Program-made: the position numbers and the translations under genes
The notes under the pieces: generated by a model
Databases searched by the model: none
Told to the model about the DNA's origin: nothing
What the model saw: only the letters and a program-made list of their open reading frames with translations
In this document: in pieces, positions 1-10,767 of the stretch
Numbering within the stretch: position 1 is the stretch's first letter
Layout of the letters: the number at the start of each line of letters is the position of its first letter
DNA from: Hordeum vulgare subsp. vulgare
Taxonomy: Eukaryota > Streptophyta > Magnoliopsida > Poales > Poaceae
Assembly (NCBI RefSeq): GCF_904849725.1
Contig: NC_058518.1
Location: forward strand, 211,432,741-211,496,740
Reading direction: 5' to 3'
DNA: 64,000 nt

Positions 1-3000
1 GGGGATAAGCTCCCCAGAGCCTCCCCTATCCATTCCCCGCCTCGGTTCTCTTCCTCCTCCCGGATCTCCTCCTCCTCCTTGCTGCCGCCATTAGAGCCGA
101 GCTCGAGCTCGAGCTGCCCGTGCCCCTGGCCATAGGATTCCCTCCTAGAGCACGCCATTAGCTCCGCCTCGTCGCCCTGGTCATCTCTGCAGAAGCCGAA
201 GTTTCCTCGAGCCCTGCAACGCCGCAACGCCGTCGTCTTCCACCTCCGGCCGCCGGACCTCTCCCGTCGATTCGTTGCCCCCAAGCCTTCCCCGAGACGT
301 CTAAGCTCTGCTCTGCACTCCCCGTGAGCATGCGGTCGTTTCCCCTAAGTTTCTCCCGTCGATCCCCTCCTCTAGCTCTAGTTTCACCGGAGCCCGACGA
401 GGACCGCCGCTGCCGCTCCTCGCCGGTAGCCCTCGATGATCAGCTCGTCCTTCCGAGGGCACCAGCAGCTCCAGGTCGACGCGTAGATGCTGTAGCAGCT
501 AAGAACCGAGCGTAGATCCCTCTGATTCAAAGACCCCGATGACGCCCGAGCCTTGGCCGCCGCCAAGCTCGTCGCCGGCGTCATTTCCGGCCAGATCAGC
601 CCCGGCTAAGTGCAGAAATGAAGCTGCGGGAGACGTGTCGTTCCTCTGGTGCTCTCCGCGCAGCATTTGGCCCCCTGTGCGCCGTTTCCGAGCCCCTCCG
701 CCGTGCTGGTGGTCGCCGGAGGCTCCCCGCAGCTTAGCAACTAATCACTCGCTGACAAGTGGGCCCAAGGCCAAGTCAAACCGCAGTTAGGGCTAGTCAG
801 CGCGGGATTAGTCCCAGAGAGGCTGACCAGTGGGGCCCCCCTGTCAGGTTTGACCTGAACAGGTCGGCTGACCTGCTGACGTCAGTCTGATGCAATAATT
901 AGAATTTCGAGTATAAAACTAATTCAGGAAATTGCTAAAAATTGTAAAAATCATAGAAATTAATTTGTAACTCCAATGAAAATAATTTATATATGAAAAA
1001 GTATCAGAAAAATTCAAGGATTCTGATTATGCTATTTTCAATTATGTTTGAAAAAGTTACAGAACCCTAAATTGTGGAATAAGGAATAATTCAATTCTTA
1101 TAATCACTTTATAAATGGAATTTGCAAAAATATTCAAATTCCATTATATATACAATGTTCACCACTGTCCTAATTACAAATGAGTACCATAACATGACAT
1201 TTCATGCATGTTAACATCAAGTTGAGCTGAGCATCAGGTCGAATCAATTAAACCGGTATCCGAGAATACCCTATTTGAATTGCTATTCGAATGTGATTCA
1301 AATCAACTCTAAACCTAATACATGTTGAAAATAATAACTTATCACCTTGCATTCTTATGCCATGCTCATGCATCATTTTGAGTGCATATGATTGTTATTG
1401 AATGTTGCCATTCATTTCGGTAGGCTCCGCACCCCCGGATTCCACCGAATATCCGTCTGACGGATATCGTTCCTCCTCTGAGCAACAACGCAAGCAACCC
1501 CTTTGATCATTCCGATAACTCCCATGTTCTTGCTCCTGCACCTATTTATTGCATTTAAGATCAAAGGCTTCAACTGCTTTTGCCACGATAGTTGAACCCA
1601 CTTCCTTTGCATGACTTGACCTTGTCACAGTAAATAGCCAAACCTTGCAACCTAGCATACCTGGTAGTTGCTTGAGCTGTGATGTGCCTTATCCTGCTAT
1701 GCATGCTATGCTTAGAGTTGTGTATGGTCTGTCATCTGGGAGATGAACAGAATTGTGCAACGTGTTTGGTGAGCAAACGTTGTGTGTTGAACTTGAGTTG
1801 GTAAAGGTACCGGTGAAAGGCCGTGTAGGAGTACATGGCGGGTTGTTTCGTTGGAACCTTCCTTAGGAACTGAGTTCCGTGTATGTATTCCAAGACCAGA
1901 TACTACCACATGCTGGGCCCTGAAATATGACCCCGCTCGGCCTATTAATCACTTAGTACTCGGTCCAGGAGTTGCAAGTAGTTTCTGGTGTTTATAGAAA
2001 TGCTGGAGGCCGTGCATGGTGCTGACCTGAGAAGTGGGCCGTGATGCGGTAGGTAGTGGCACGGTGTACCAAGTGGCACCCGGATGGTGGGCTTGGGAAC
2101 CCTGCGCACATCGTTTGAGGCCGTGGCGGAAACCTCGGCCGGACTTCCGTACGGGTTACTCTCAGATAGGCGATAAACCTGGACTAGGTACTAGTGTGGT
2201 TAACGGTCGTGGCCGACTCCCTCGCTGGGCTTCCGCTTGAAGGTTGCCGAGGTGCATGACGTGCACATAGCGATAAGTGGCGAGAGCGTGTGTGACAAAG
2301 TACACCCCTGCAGGGTTATGATCTATTCGAATAGCCGCGTCCGCGGATATGGACTACTTGGAGACATATGTTGTTCATAGATAACTTCAATGGCTACTCA
2401 TAAAATTGTCAAGATAAGCGTGAGTGTCGTGGACGGCATTTCCGTATGGAGACGGAATGATTCCACGATAGTGTATTGTTGTGGTGTTAGTGGACTCGTG
2501 TGCGAGAAATCAAGTTGTCAAAACTAATTTCAAAATGCAAGTTGTCTAGCCACGAGTCAAATGCTGGCTTCCCGCTTGAAACCCCACAATACCTTTTGAT
2601 ACCTTGCATGAGTAGTTAGTTCTCCGAAAGTCTTGCTGAGTACCTTCGTACTCATGTTTGCTTAATAAATGTTGCAGAGGTTGCTAATGACCCTAATGGA
2701 GGGTTCTTCGTAGACATCGACGACGACGAGTAGCTGGTGTCCCAGCTACGATCTGGCCCTACGTCGGCTCTGTAGTATAGTCAGGCCATGTGCCTTCTAG
2801 TTGCCCTGTCTGTACCCAGACAGTTTATAACTCTTCCGCTGGCTTGTAATTGAATGACTGCTATCATGGGTCGTGAGACCCTTGATGTGTAATATTATGT
2901 GTGTGGATCTTCCGAGCCTCTTACATAAAGTTTGTATGTTTATGGTTATGTTGTGATGCCATCGATGTATCTATACATATCGGTATGCCATGCGTACGTG

Positions 3001-3452
3001 TGTCGTACTTGATATGTATGGGGTTCGATTGCCTAGTCGTGAACTTTAGTAGCACTCCTTACAAGGAAATGCCCCTTTGTGATCCAATGAGCCTTGGTAG
3101 TTCGCTACTGCTCCGGACACATTGGTTGACCGGCATGTGTCCTTCTTAGCTGCTGTGTCTGTCCCCTTTGGGGAAATGTCACGCGATGTAATGGAGTCCT
3201 TGTAGCTTGCTACGACTCGTCTACATTCGCTGATGACCGACACCTGCTTTGTTCGGTCATGTATGCCTGTCCTTGTGTGGTACTGCCACTTTGGTTTATG
3301 ACTAGACATGTCGATCCGGGTTCTTTGACATTGGATTGCTAGCGACACTATCGCATACGTGAGTCAAAAGACGCAAACGGTCCCGGCTAAGGTAAGGCTG
3401 CAGCCGTGGAGTTAACCGTGCGTGAGACCACAAAGCGATGCGATGTGTTACA
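1..3452 (+). mobile_element. Element H: 3' part of a long gypsy-type LTR, cut by the window edge
   Basis: The stretch ends in ...TGTTACA at 3452, where sequence resembling the inside of a different element begins. It has the layout of a long Triticeae gypsy LTR: a GC- and CT-rich leader-like block (about 1-870), an AT-rich block (about 890-1400), then mixed sequence. A segment at 2303-2346 (ACCCCTGCAGGGTT, then a GCCGCG-rich part) recurs in element E's LTR at 54607-54650, so H probably belongs to a related Tekay/Del-like family in plus orientation. Small reading frames here have no recognisable product. Whether this is a solo LTR or the 3' LTR of a complete element cannot be told because the left end is outside the window. 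Confidence 0.6.
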
Positions 3453-4069
3453 GGCTGGATTCCTATGGCTTAGGACAAATTATGCTCCAATCTTCATCAC
3501 ATGACTAGAGACTATATGTGCATGCTTCGGGAATCACAAACCATAACACCAATATTCTTACTAATCCACAGTCATCTACTAGTGAACCCACATATTACTA
3601 TCTTAATGTCGCAAAACTATCACAGGGAATCAAACATATCATATTGAGTGATCTACAAGTTTTATGTAGGATTTTATGGCTAACCATGTAAATGACCAAT
3701 TTTTTTTAACTATCTAAATAGGTATGTGTGAAGCATGAGAGTGTAATTATTTCTACAAAAGACCACACTCTAATGAATATAAGTGAAGCGAAAGAGCATT
3801 CTACAAATAATGGTTTTCTATATGTAGAGAAATAGGCATCCAACTTCAAATGGTATTAGTGAAGCACATGAAGCATTCTATAAAGTCATACTCAAAAGAT
3901 ATAAGTGAAGTGCAAAGAGCATTCTATAACTCAACCATGGACTTTCCCATACTAGCATGGTGCATTTCTAAAAGGAAAATAAAAGGCACATGATGCTCCA
4001 AGAATTTACTCATAGAATGTGAACAAAACAAAAACCAAAACATGCCAATAATTGTTGAAGAAGAAAGAT

Positions 4070-4091
4070 GGGATGCCTTCCGGGGCATCCC
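4070..4091. repeat. Small hairpin next to AAGCTTGGGG motif
   Basis: GGGATGCC (4070-4077) is followed after a short loop by its inverted copy GGCATCCC (4084-4091), then CAAGCTTAG. The same arrangement is at 48849-48873 in element F. Confidence 0.6.
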
Positions 4092-5308
4092 CAAGCTTAG
4101 ACGCTCGAGTATCCTTGAATATTTACTTGGGGTGCATTGGGAATCTCCAAGATTGAACTCTTGTCTCTCCTTATTCTTCACATATCGATACCTCCTCGAT
4201 CTTCGAACACTTCATCCACACAAAACTTAAGAGAACTTTCATTAGAGAGGTTAGTTCATGCAACATCAAATCTCATCGTCTCCTGCCATAAGATTATTCT
4301 ATAATTATATTCCAAGATTAGAAACCATATTCTATCACAATATATGGATCCCAAGTCAATGGGGCTTAACAATAATTCAAACACAAACACACAAAGCAAC
4401 TCTAGTAAGAATCTTTGAAAAACAAGACAATCTCAAAAGATGCAGATGAAACAAATACTTGTGTAACTCAGAAAATTCTGACACATTAGCTTGTCATAGA
4501 ACATTTACATAACAACACCGTGTCAAAATTTCAGATTTTTTGACGTTCTTCTAAAATAAGAAAAATCAAACACTACACCCAATGTTTCTGTTTTTGCACA
4601 GCACATATCAAACAAGAAATTCAAGCATCCTAAATGTAAATCTTGGCACGTTATTTTTATAATACAATGTATTTGTATAAGGGATTAATTATTTTTTTTG
4701 AAAAGTTTCTATAATCAAGATTCACAAAGTTTCCATGGGCGTGAACAAAGTTCAAGGCTAGTCCCCACTTCAAATATGCTTGTCCTTCTAACTTTCACTT
4801 TTCTTTTTGAAAAAGTTTTGGGTTCCGACTTTATTTTTTTGTTTTTAATTATTTTAAAACCACACAACATAAATAAGTTAATCTCTAAAACTTCCAAGTT
4901 GTCTTCCTGCAAAATCTTTCTTTAAAGCCATTAAGCAAGGCATATGGTGCTCAAGTAATTGATCCACCTGGATCCCAAGGTATATCAAAGCCAATTTTAA
5001 TTAAGTAGAGAGGACAAAGTGATATATATCATGTAGCAACAAAGTCTAACTCTCTTCCTATGTAGTGGCATGACATAAAAGAACAATTCATGCACATCAA
5101 GTAAAGGCCAATACATAGCATAAGTAGTTTCTTGCAATTTTATCGTATTGAAAACATAAAGAGGTGACAATTTGGTTCCTTTCTCATAATAATTGCAAGT
5201 CAGAGCAGCAAGCACATGCATATTATATCCATCAAAATCATCATATGTAGTGGTAAAACACAACCCATCAATATAATCCTTAATAAGTGCAAACTTCCCC
5301 GTTATGGT

Positions 5309-6235
5309 TTAGTTGGGATAATTCAAAAACATAATAGGACTATCATGTGTGGGTGCAATAGCAACAATCTCATGCTTAACATAAGTAACTATAGCAAGTT
5401 CATATTCATAAGCATAATTCATATTGGCATCATGGCCACAAGCATAACAAGCATCAAGTTCATCAAAAAGGGATATTTGAAACGAATCCAAGGGATCATA
5501 CCATTCATCCTTCGGTAAGCATGAAGGGAAATTAAACAATGTATGAGTTGAAGAGTTAATCTCATTAGAAGGTGGATACAGGTACCTAATCCGCTCTTCC
5601 TCCTTTTGTTCTTCGCTCTCCCCCTCATCTTTTTCATCTAATGAGCTCACAGTTTCAACAATTTCTTCTTCCATAGATTCTGGCGAAATATTATTCTCTT
5701 TCAAGGCACCAAACATTCTTTCAATCAGTTCTTTAACATAATCATTATAAGAAAAATAATTCATAGCAATATTTAAGTATGGAAGAATTATCAAATTTGT
5801 AAAGAGTAGCATCATACTTTCCAATCAAAGTAGCAACTTCATAAGCACCCTTAAAAGCAACAAATTCCTCAATTTGTTTGACATCATCATAACAAAAGGC
5901 ATCCTTGGTATAAGAACATAGTATTTTCTTATCATTAAACACACATTGTTGGTGAAGGTGTTTTTTTTCTTCAGAACAACAATTAATATCATGTGATTCA
6001 CATAAAATCCAAGCATAGCAAAACAAAGTATTAATTTGATGCCACAAGAGTTTCCCTTTTTGAGATAAGCGGTGTCGCATATAATAAGCATGCTCATTTA
6101 ATGATTTTCCTTCAACTAAGCTAGTTGGGTTTCCATCACGAGCACAAACGGATTAAAGATGATCCAAGTAAAAAAGCTTCAGTAGCATTTTGGGTGGTTT
6201 TCTCAACCACGAGGTTAGCAAGTACATGTATTTTT
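5309..6235 (-). pseudogene. Broken ORF of unknown function in Athila-like fragment
   Basis: Two minus-strand frames overlap. The upstream one (open from 6080, with coding-like sequence reaching about 6230 through a stop and a shift) includes LNEHAYYMRHRLSQKGKLLW, then YAWILCESHDINC. The downstream one (5824-5309) carries an acidic E-rich stretch (ESMEEEIVETVSSLDEKDEG) and a Cys/Asp-rich part (FDELDACYACGHDANMNYAY). A frameshift near 5760 joins them. I recognise this only as a kind of ORF found in Triticeae Athila-like elements. I can assign no biochemical function, and it has no protease, RT or integrase motif. It may be a gag-associated or accessory ORF. Confidence 0.45.
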
Positions 6236-6274
6236 TTTGGTATTTTTCATTTTCTACCCATAAATAATAATAGA

Positions 6275-6605
6275 AACCAACTTAGTATACCTTTCTTGGA
6301 CATCGTCAATGCCAAAATAGATTGTAAGAAAGAAACTGTTGGTGTTATCTTTGGTGATGAATCTCATGAATTTAACTTTTCCAAGTTTAGTAGACAACCG
6401 CATAAGAAAGATTTTCCTAGTAAGGATGAGATTATTGGTCTTTCTTCTATTATTGTACCTCCTACTAATCCTTTAGAACAATATTTGCTAAACCATGAAA
6501 ATGATTTGCATATGTCTGAAACAAATGAAATAGATAGAATCTTTTTCAAACAACAACCTCTGGTTAAACACAATTTGCCTATTAAAACTCTAGGAGGTCC
6601 CCTCC
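6275..6605 (+). pseudogene. Protease C-terminal remnant and linker (element A)
   Basis: The frame begins inside a retroviral-type aspartic protease: PFLDIVNAKIDCKKE corresponds to the end-of-domain motif (G)RPFL...IDCKKG that is complete in element C (31800-31865). The catalytic D-x-G-A segment is missing because the plus-strand sequence starts after it. A linker to RT follows (SKDEIIGLSSIIVPPTNPLE). A frameshift close to 6605 separates it from the RT frame. It cannot encode an active enzyme. Confidence 0.6.
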
Positions 6606-7788
6606 ACCTAAAGGTGATTCGGTGTTTAAATTAAAACAATTGCCAAGCACTTTGAAATATGCTTATCTTGATGAGAAAAAGATATATCCTATTATTTTTA
6701 GTGCTAACCTTTCAGAGCATGAAGAAGAAAGATTATTGAAAGTTCTAAGGAAGCACCAAGCTGCTATTGGATATACACTTGACGATCTTAAGGGCATTAG
6801 TCCCACTCTATGTCAGCACAAGATTAATATGGAACCTGATGCTAAACCCGTTGTTGATCACCAACATCGGCTAAATCCGAAGATGAAAGAAGTGGTAAGA
6901 ATGGAAATATTGAAACTTCTGGAAGTAGGGATAATCTATCCTATAGCTGATAGTAGATGGGTAAGTCTTGTTCATTGTGTCCCTAAGAAGGGAGGTATTA
7001 TTGTTGTTCCTAATGATAAGAATGAACTTATTCCACAAAGAATTGTCATAGGCTATAGAATGGTAATTGATTTTAGAAAATTAAACAAAGCAACTTGAAA
7101 ATATCATTACCCTCTACCTTTTATTGATCAAATGTTAGAATGACTATCTAAGCACACACATTTTTGCTTTCTTGATGGATATTCTAGTTTTTCACAAATA
7201 CCTGTTTCACAACCTGATCAAGAAAATATCACTTTTACTTGTCCTTTTGGAACTTATGCTTATAGACGTATGCCTTTTGGTTTATGTGATGCACCTGCTA
7301 CCTTTCAAGGATGTATGAAAGCTATATTCTCTGATTTCTGTGAAAAGATTGTTGAGGTTTTCATGGATGACTTTTCTTTTTATGGGAAGTCTAATGATGA
7401 TTGTTTAAGCAATCTTGATCAAGTTTTGTAGAGATGTGAACAAACAAATCTTGTCTTGAACTGGGAGAAGTGCCACTTTATGGTTAACGAAGGTATTGTT
7501 TTGGGCCATAAAATTTCTGAAAGAGGGATTGAGGTGGACAAAGCCAAGGTTGATGCAATTGAGAAAATACCATGTCCTAAAGATATCAAAGGTATTCTTA
7601 TTTTCCTTGGTCATGCTTGTTTCTATAGGAGGTTTATCAAAGAATTTTCTAAAATTTCTAGACGTCTTACAAATATTTTGCAAAAGTATATTCCTTTTGT
7701 GTTTGATGACGATTGTTTGGAAGCCTTCGAAACACTAAAGAAAGCCTTAATTACTGCATCTGTTGTTGAACCGCCTGATTGGAACTAG
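6606..7788 (+). pseudogene. Reverse transcriptase, Athila-type (element A), with stops
   Basis: Ty3/gypsy RT that would copy element RNA into cDNA. Visible motifs in order: LPSTLKYAYL at the N-terminus, WVSLVHCVPKKGG, RMVIDFRKLNKAT, FLDGYSSFSQIPV, FTCPFGTYAYRRMPFGLC-APATFQ, the catalytic FMDD (about 7359-7370), and the thumb/connection region LGHKISERGIEVDKAKVDAI. The catalytic aspartates are kept. In-frame stops occur at 7096-7098, 7141-7143, 7429-7431 and 7786-7788. The ILIFLGHACFYRRFIKEFSK segment near 7590 is typical of the RT-RNase H connection. Point mutations rather than rearrangement destroyed it. Confidence 0.85.
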
Positions 7789-8318
7789 CCTTTTGAGATT
7801 ATGTGTGATGCTAGTGATTATGCTGTTGGTGCTGTTCTAGGACAAAGAGTTGGTAAGAAATTGAATGTTATCCATTATGCTACTAAAATTCTGGACAGTG
7901 CTCAACGAAATTATGCTTCTACTGAAAAAGAATTCTTAGCAGTAGTGTTTGCTTGTGATAAATTCATGTCTTACATTGTTGATTCTAAATTTATTGTTCA
8001 CACCGATCATGCTGCTATTAAATATCTTATGGAAAAGAAAGATGCTAAACCTAGACTCATTAGGTGGGTTCTTGTGTTACAAGAATTTGATTTGCATATC
8101 ACTGATAGGAAAGGAGCAGAGAACCCTGTAGCTGATAACTTGTCTAGGCTTGAAAATATTCTTGATGACCCACAACCTATTAGCTTTCCTCATGAACAAT
8201 TAGCTGCAATAAATGTTTCTAATAGTACACCTTGGTATGCTGATTATTCTAATTATATTGTTGCTAAATACATGCCACCTAGCTTCACATACCAACAAAA
8301 GAAAAAAAATCTTCTATG
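7789..8318 (+). pseudogene. RNase H domain (element A)
   Basis: Ty3/gypsy RNase H, which degrades the RNA strand of the RNA-DNA hybrid. It starts [16 protein letters not shown] (first catalytic Asp), continues with [16 protein letters not shown] (Glu) and [13 protein letters not shown] (Asp), and ends with the tether [11 protein letters not shown]. It is open from the stop at 7788 to 8318. Loss of frame at the A-rich run near 8305 shifts translation out of the integrase frame. Confidence 0.85.
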
Positions 8319-9559
8319 ATTTAAGACATTACTTTTGGGATGACACACGTCTTTATTAAGGAGTAGATGGTATTATTAGACTTTGTGTGCCTGAGCATGA
8401 ACAGGAACAAATCCTACGAAAATGTCACGCAGAAGCTTGTGGAGGGCATCACGCGGGAGACAGAACCGCTCATAAGGTATTGCAATCTGGTTTTTATTGG
8501 CCTACTCTCTTCAAGGATTCCCATAAGTTTGTCTCATCTTGTGATGAATGTCAAAGAATAGGTAATATCGGTAAGCCTCAAGAAATTCCTATGAATTATT
8601 CACTTGCTGTTGAGACATTTAATGTTTGGGGATTTGATTTCATGGGACCTTTTCCTTCCTCTAATGGGTATACACATATTTTGGTTCTTGTTGATTATGT
8701 TACTAAGTGGGTAGAAGCTATTCCAAATAGTAGTGATGATCACAACACCTCTATTAAAATGCTTAAGGAAGTTATTTTCCCAAGGTTTGGAGTCCCTAGA
8801 TATTTAATGACTGATGGTGGTTCACACTTTATTCATGTTGCTTTCTTTAAAATGCTTGCTAAGTATGATGTTAACCATATAATTTCTTCACCTTATCATC
8901 CTCAGTCTAGTGGTCAAGTTGAAATTAGCAATAGAGAAATAAAAGTATTCTTACAAAAGTCTGTCAACAGGTCCCGAAAGAATTGGTCTAAGAAATTAGA
9001 TGATGCACTTTGGGCTTATAGAACAACATATAAAAATCCTATGGGTATGTCTCCTTATAAAATGGTTTATGGAAAAGCTTGTCATTTGCCTCTTGAGTTA
9101 GGACATAAAGCATATTGGGCAATCAAAGAACTCAACTATGGTTTCAAAATTTCCGGTGAAAAGAGGTTATTTGATATTAGCTCATTAGATGAATGGAGAA
9201 CCCAAGCTTATGAAAATGCAAAGTTATTTAAAGAAAAAGTTAAAAGATGGCGTGACAAAATAATCCAAAAGCGTGAGTTCAAAGTTGGAAAATATGCTCT
9301 TTTGTACAACTCTCGTTTCAGATTCTTTGCAGGAAAACTCCTCTCCAAATGGGAAGGACCCTATGTTATCGGGGAGGTCTATAGAACTAGAGCTATCAAA
9401 ATAAATAATGCCGAAGGTACTAACCCAAAGGTTGTCAATGGGCAACGAATAAAACATTATATCCCAGGTACGCCCATTAATGTTGAAAGCAATATTATCC
9501 AAACAATGACACCGGAAGAACACGTAAAAGAAACCATCCGGAACACTCCAGAATTGTGA
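8319..9559 (+). pseudogene. Integrase, Athila-type (element A)
   Basis: It inserts element cDNA into the host genome. A 390-codon stretch from 8387 to 9559 is open. Upstream, the same frame is cut by TAA at 8357-8359, and the join to RNase H needs a shift near 8305. The HHCC zinc finger is visible (ACGGHH... then CDECQRIG), followed by the DDE core: FDFMGPF, LMTDGGSHF and GQVEISNREI. The C-terminal part (REFKVGKYALLYNSRFRFF, KLLSKWEGPYVIGEV) is the usual GPF/Y-like module. No chromodomain follows, which fits Athila. The domain looks almost intact, but it has no plausible translation start of its own. Confidence 0.85.
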
Positions 9560-9892
9560 AAAAGGGAGGTACGTGATACGATAAATAAAAGAACTCTGAA
9601 AAATACGCAAAAATATTTTTTGTCAGTTTTGGAATATTTAAAAAATTAGGAAAATAGGAAACTTCGAGGAAAGTGACCCACGTGGGCACGATACACCAGG
9701 GCGCGCGTGGCTTGCGAGGTGTGCCCCGGTGGGTTCTGCCCACCTTGGGTACTTTCCGGACTCCGTTTTTGTTCCGTTCTGCTTGTTCCCCAAGATAAAC
9801 AAAATTATATACCCCCAAACTTGTTGACCTCCGTATCAGGGAGAAATCTCATGTTTTCTTTTCTTGTTGTTTTTTGTCAGATCCAATCCACT
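9560..9892 (+). other. Spacer before env-position ORF, resembling A's own LTR
   Basis: No coding potential is apparent. A GC-rich patch (about 9690-9745) with CCCCGGTGGGTTCTGC at 9724-9739 recurs in A's LTR at 25569-25584, in a similar CACC-GGGCG setting. A long pyrimidine tract ends in TTTTTTGTCAG at 9880, twelve bases before the next ATG, and looks like a 3' splice site. Athila env-like ORFs are thought to be expressed from spliced RNA; that this site serves the purpose is inference. Confidence 0.5.
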
Positions 9893-10182
9893 ATGGCTGC
9901 TTCAAGCTCCTCCAAGGACAACTTCTTCGACAATGTCATCAATCCATATCTGCTGGAAGTGATGCAACACCCTCATGCTATCCAGATGCGCGATGGGGTG
10001 CTGCACATCTGCAATGTGCAAGGACTCAAGGGGACTGGATCCGTGGAGGCCAGGCATGAAGCTATGGAGCAGGAAGTCTTCCGGTGCAAGGGGATGGCGG
10101 AACGTGGGCTCAATGCCAATCACCTCATGATCGCGGACTACACCCGCGATCTCAAGGTGGATGACAAGTCCATGAAGGACAT
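9893..10182 (+). pseudogene. Env-position ORF of element A, 5' part (interrupted by B)
   Basis: It starts MAASSSSKDNFF at 9893 and reads without stops to the insertion point of B. This third ORF lies after integrase, where Athila elements carry an extra, sometimes env-like, protein. I see no signal peptide or membrane segment in the readable part. The sequence is hydrophilic, with HAIQMRDGVLHI and EARHEAMEQEVFRCKG. Its function is not known to me. The frame continues at 23447 once B and one GACAT copy are discounted. Confidence 0.6.
10178..10182. repeat. Target-site duplication of element B, left copy (GACAT)
   Basis: GACAT lies directly before the 5' LTR start TGTTGGGG. The identical pentamer follows the 3' LTR at 23442-23446. 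Confidence 0.95.
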
Positions 10183-10679
10183 TGTTGGGGATATTACCTG
10201 TGGGTAACCCGCCCTTAATGGGCCGGGTCACCAAAGGGGCGACTCACCCTTGGTTATGCGTCCAGTGGCCGAGGAGTCGTAGGGCGGTTCAAACAGACCA
10301 TGTGGATGATGAAACGTCAAGGAAGCTCCTAGCCAAGGGGAACACGACGACTTAGAGATAAGGAAATTTACCAAGAGTGGAATGGCAGGACTTTGTAAAC
10401 CCTAGGGCCTCAACCTGTATATAAAGGCGAGTCCCAGGGAAAGGTCAGGCGAGTTAGAGATAATCGAGAGCTAGGTCAGGTGAGTTACGCCCTCCTTGTA
10501 ATCGAAACAACCATTAATCTACACAAAGCAGGACATAGGCTTTTACCTCCTCACGAGGGGCCGAACCTCGGTAAATCCGGGGCTCTCTTTCGCTCACCCT
10601 CTTTGAGTCGCCACCAAGGTGCAATGGCTCCATATTTAAGTCCTTTCATGAGGACATCTGTCGTGGTAAAACCATGACA
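10183..10679 (+). repeat. 5' LTR of element B
   Basis: 497 bp with TG...CA ends (TGTTGGGG to CCATGACA). It pairs with 22945-23441 at the same length. It contains a TATA box at 10418-10425. Confidence 0.95.
10418..10425 (+). promoter_or_regulatory. TATA box in element B 5' LTR
   Basis: TATATAAA in the context CCTGTATATAAAGGCG, conserved in the 3' LTR at 23180-23187. It is the likely Pol II core promoter of the genomic RNA. Confidence 0.65.
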
Positions 10680-10698
10680 GTTGGCGCCCACCGTGGGG
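10680..10698 (+). promoter_or_regulatory. Primer-binding site of element B
   Basis: TGGCGCCCACCGTGGGG lies right after the LTR and recurs at the same place in element D (56264-56282). TGGCGCC is the complement expected for a tRNA 3' end with CCA. The exact primer tRNA was not determined. Confidence 0.7.
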
Positions 10699-10767
10699 CT
10701 AGCGCACGGTGGAGTTGAGTTCTCAAAGGGAGCCCTCCCGGGGTTAGAAAGCTATGCAGTCGGCATC

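Larger units (their letters stand above)
3453..6235 (-). mobile_element. Internal fragment of an Athila-like gypsy element, minus strand
   Basis: Read on the minus strand, this holds a broken coding region (6235-5309) followed by AT-rich non-coding DNA. That non-coding DNA matches the style of element F's interior: repeated ATATAAGTGAAGC-type motifs (3780-3910; compare 48607-48660) and an AAGCTTGGGGATGCC motif beside a small hairpin (4070-4098; compare 48849-48880). No LTR is attached. The left side is cut by H at 3453 and the right side abuts plus-strand protease sequence of A at about 6235-6285. The orientation and the shared motifs are seen in the sequence; the Athila-like assignment is inferred. 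Confidence 0.6.

Noticed and set aside
324..790. Pro/Ser/Arg-rich frames in the GC-rich start of the window
   Set aside because: Low-complexity translation of a CT/GC-rich LTR leader. Both strands are open, which is typical of GC-rich non-coding DNA.
3018..3035. Further Pol III B box (GGTTCGATTGCC) in H
   Set aside because: No A box at the proper distance, an extra base in the consensus, and no T run.
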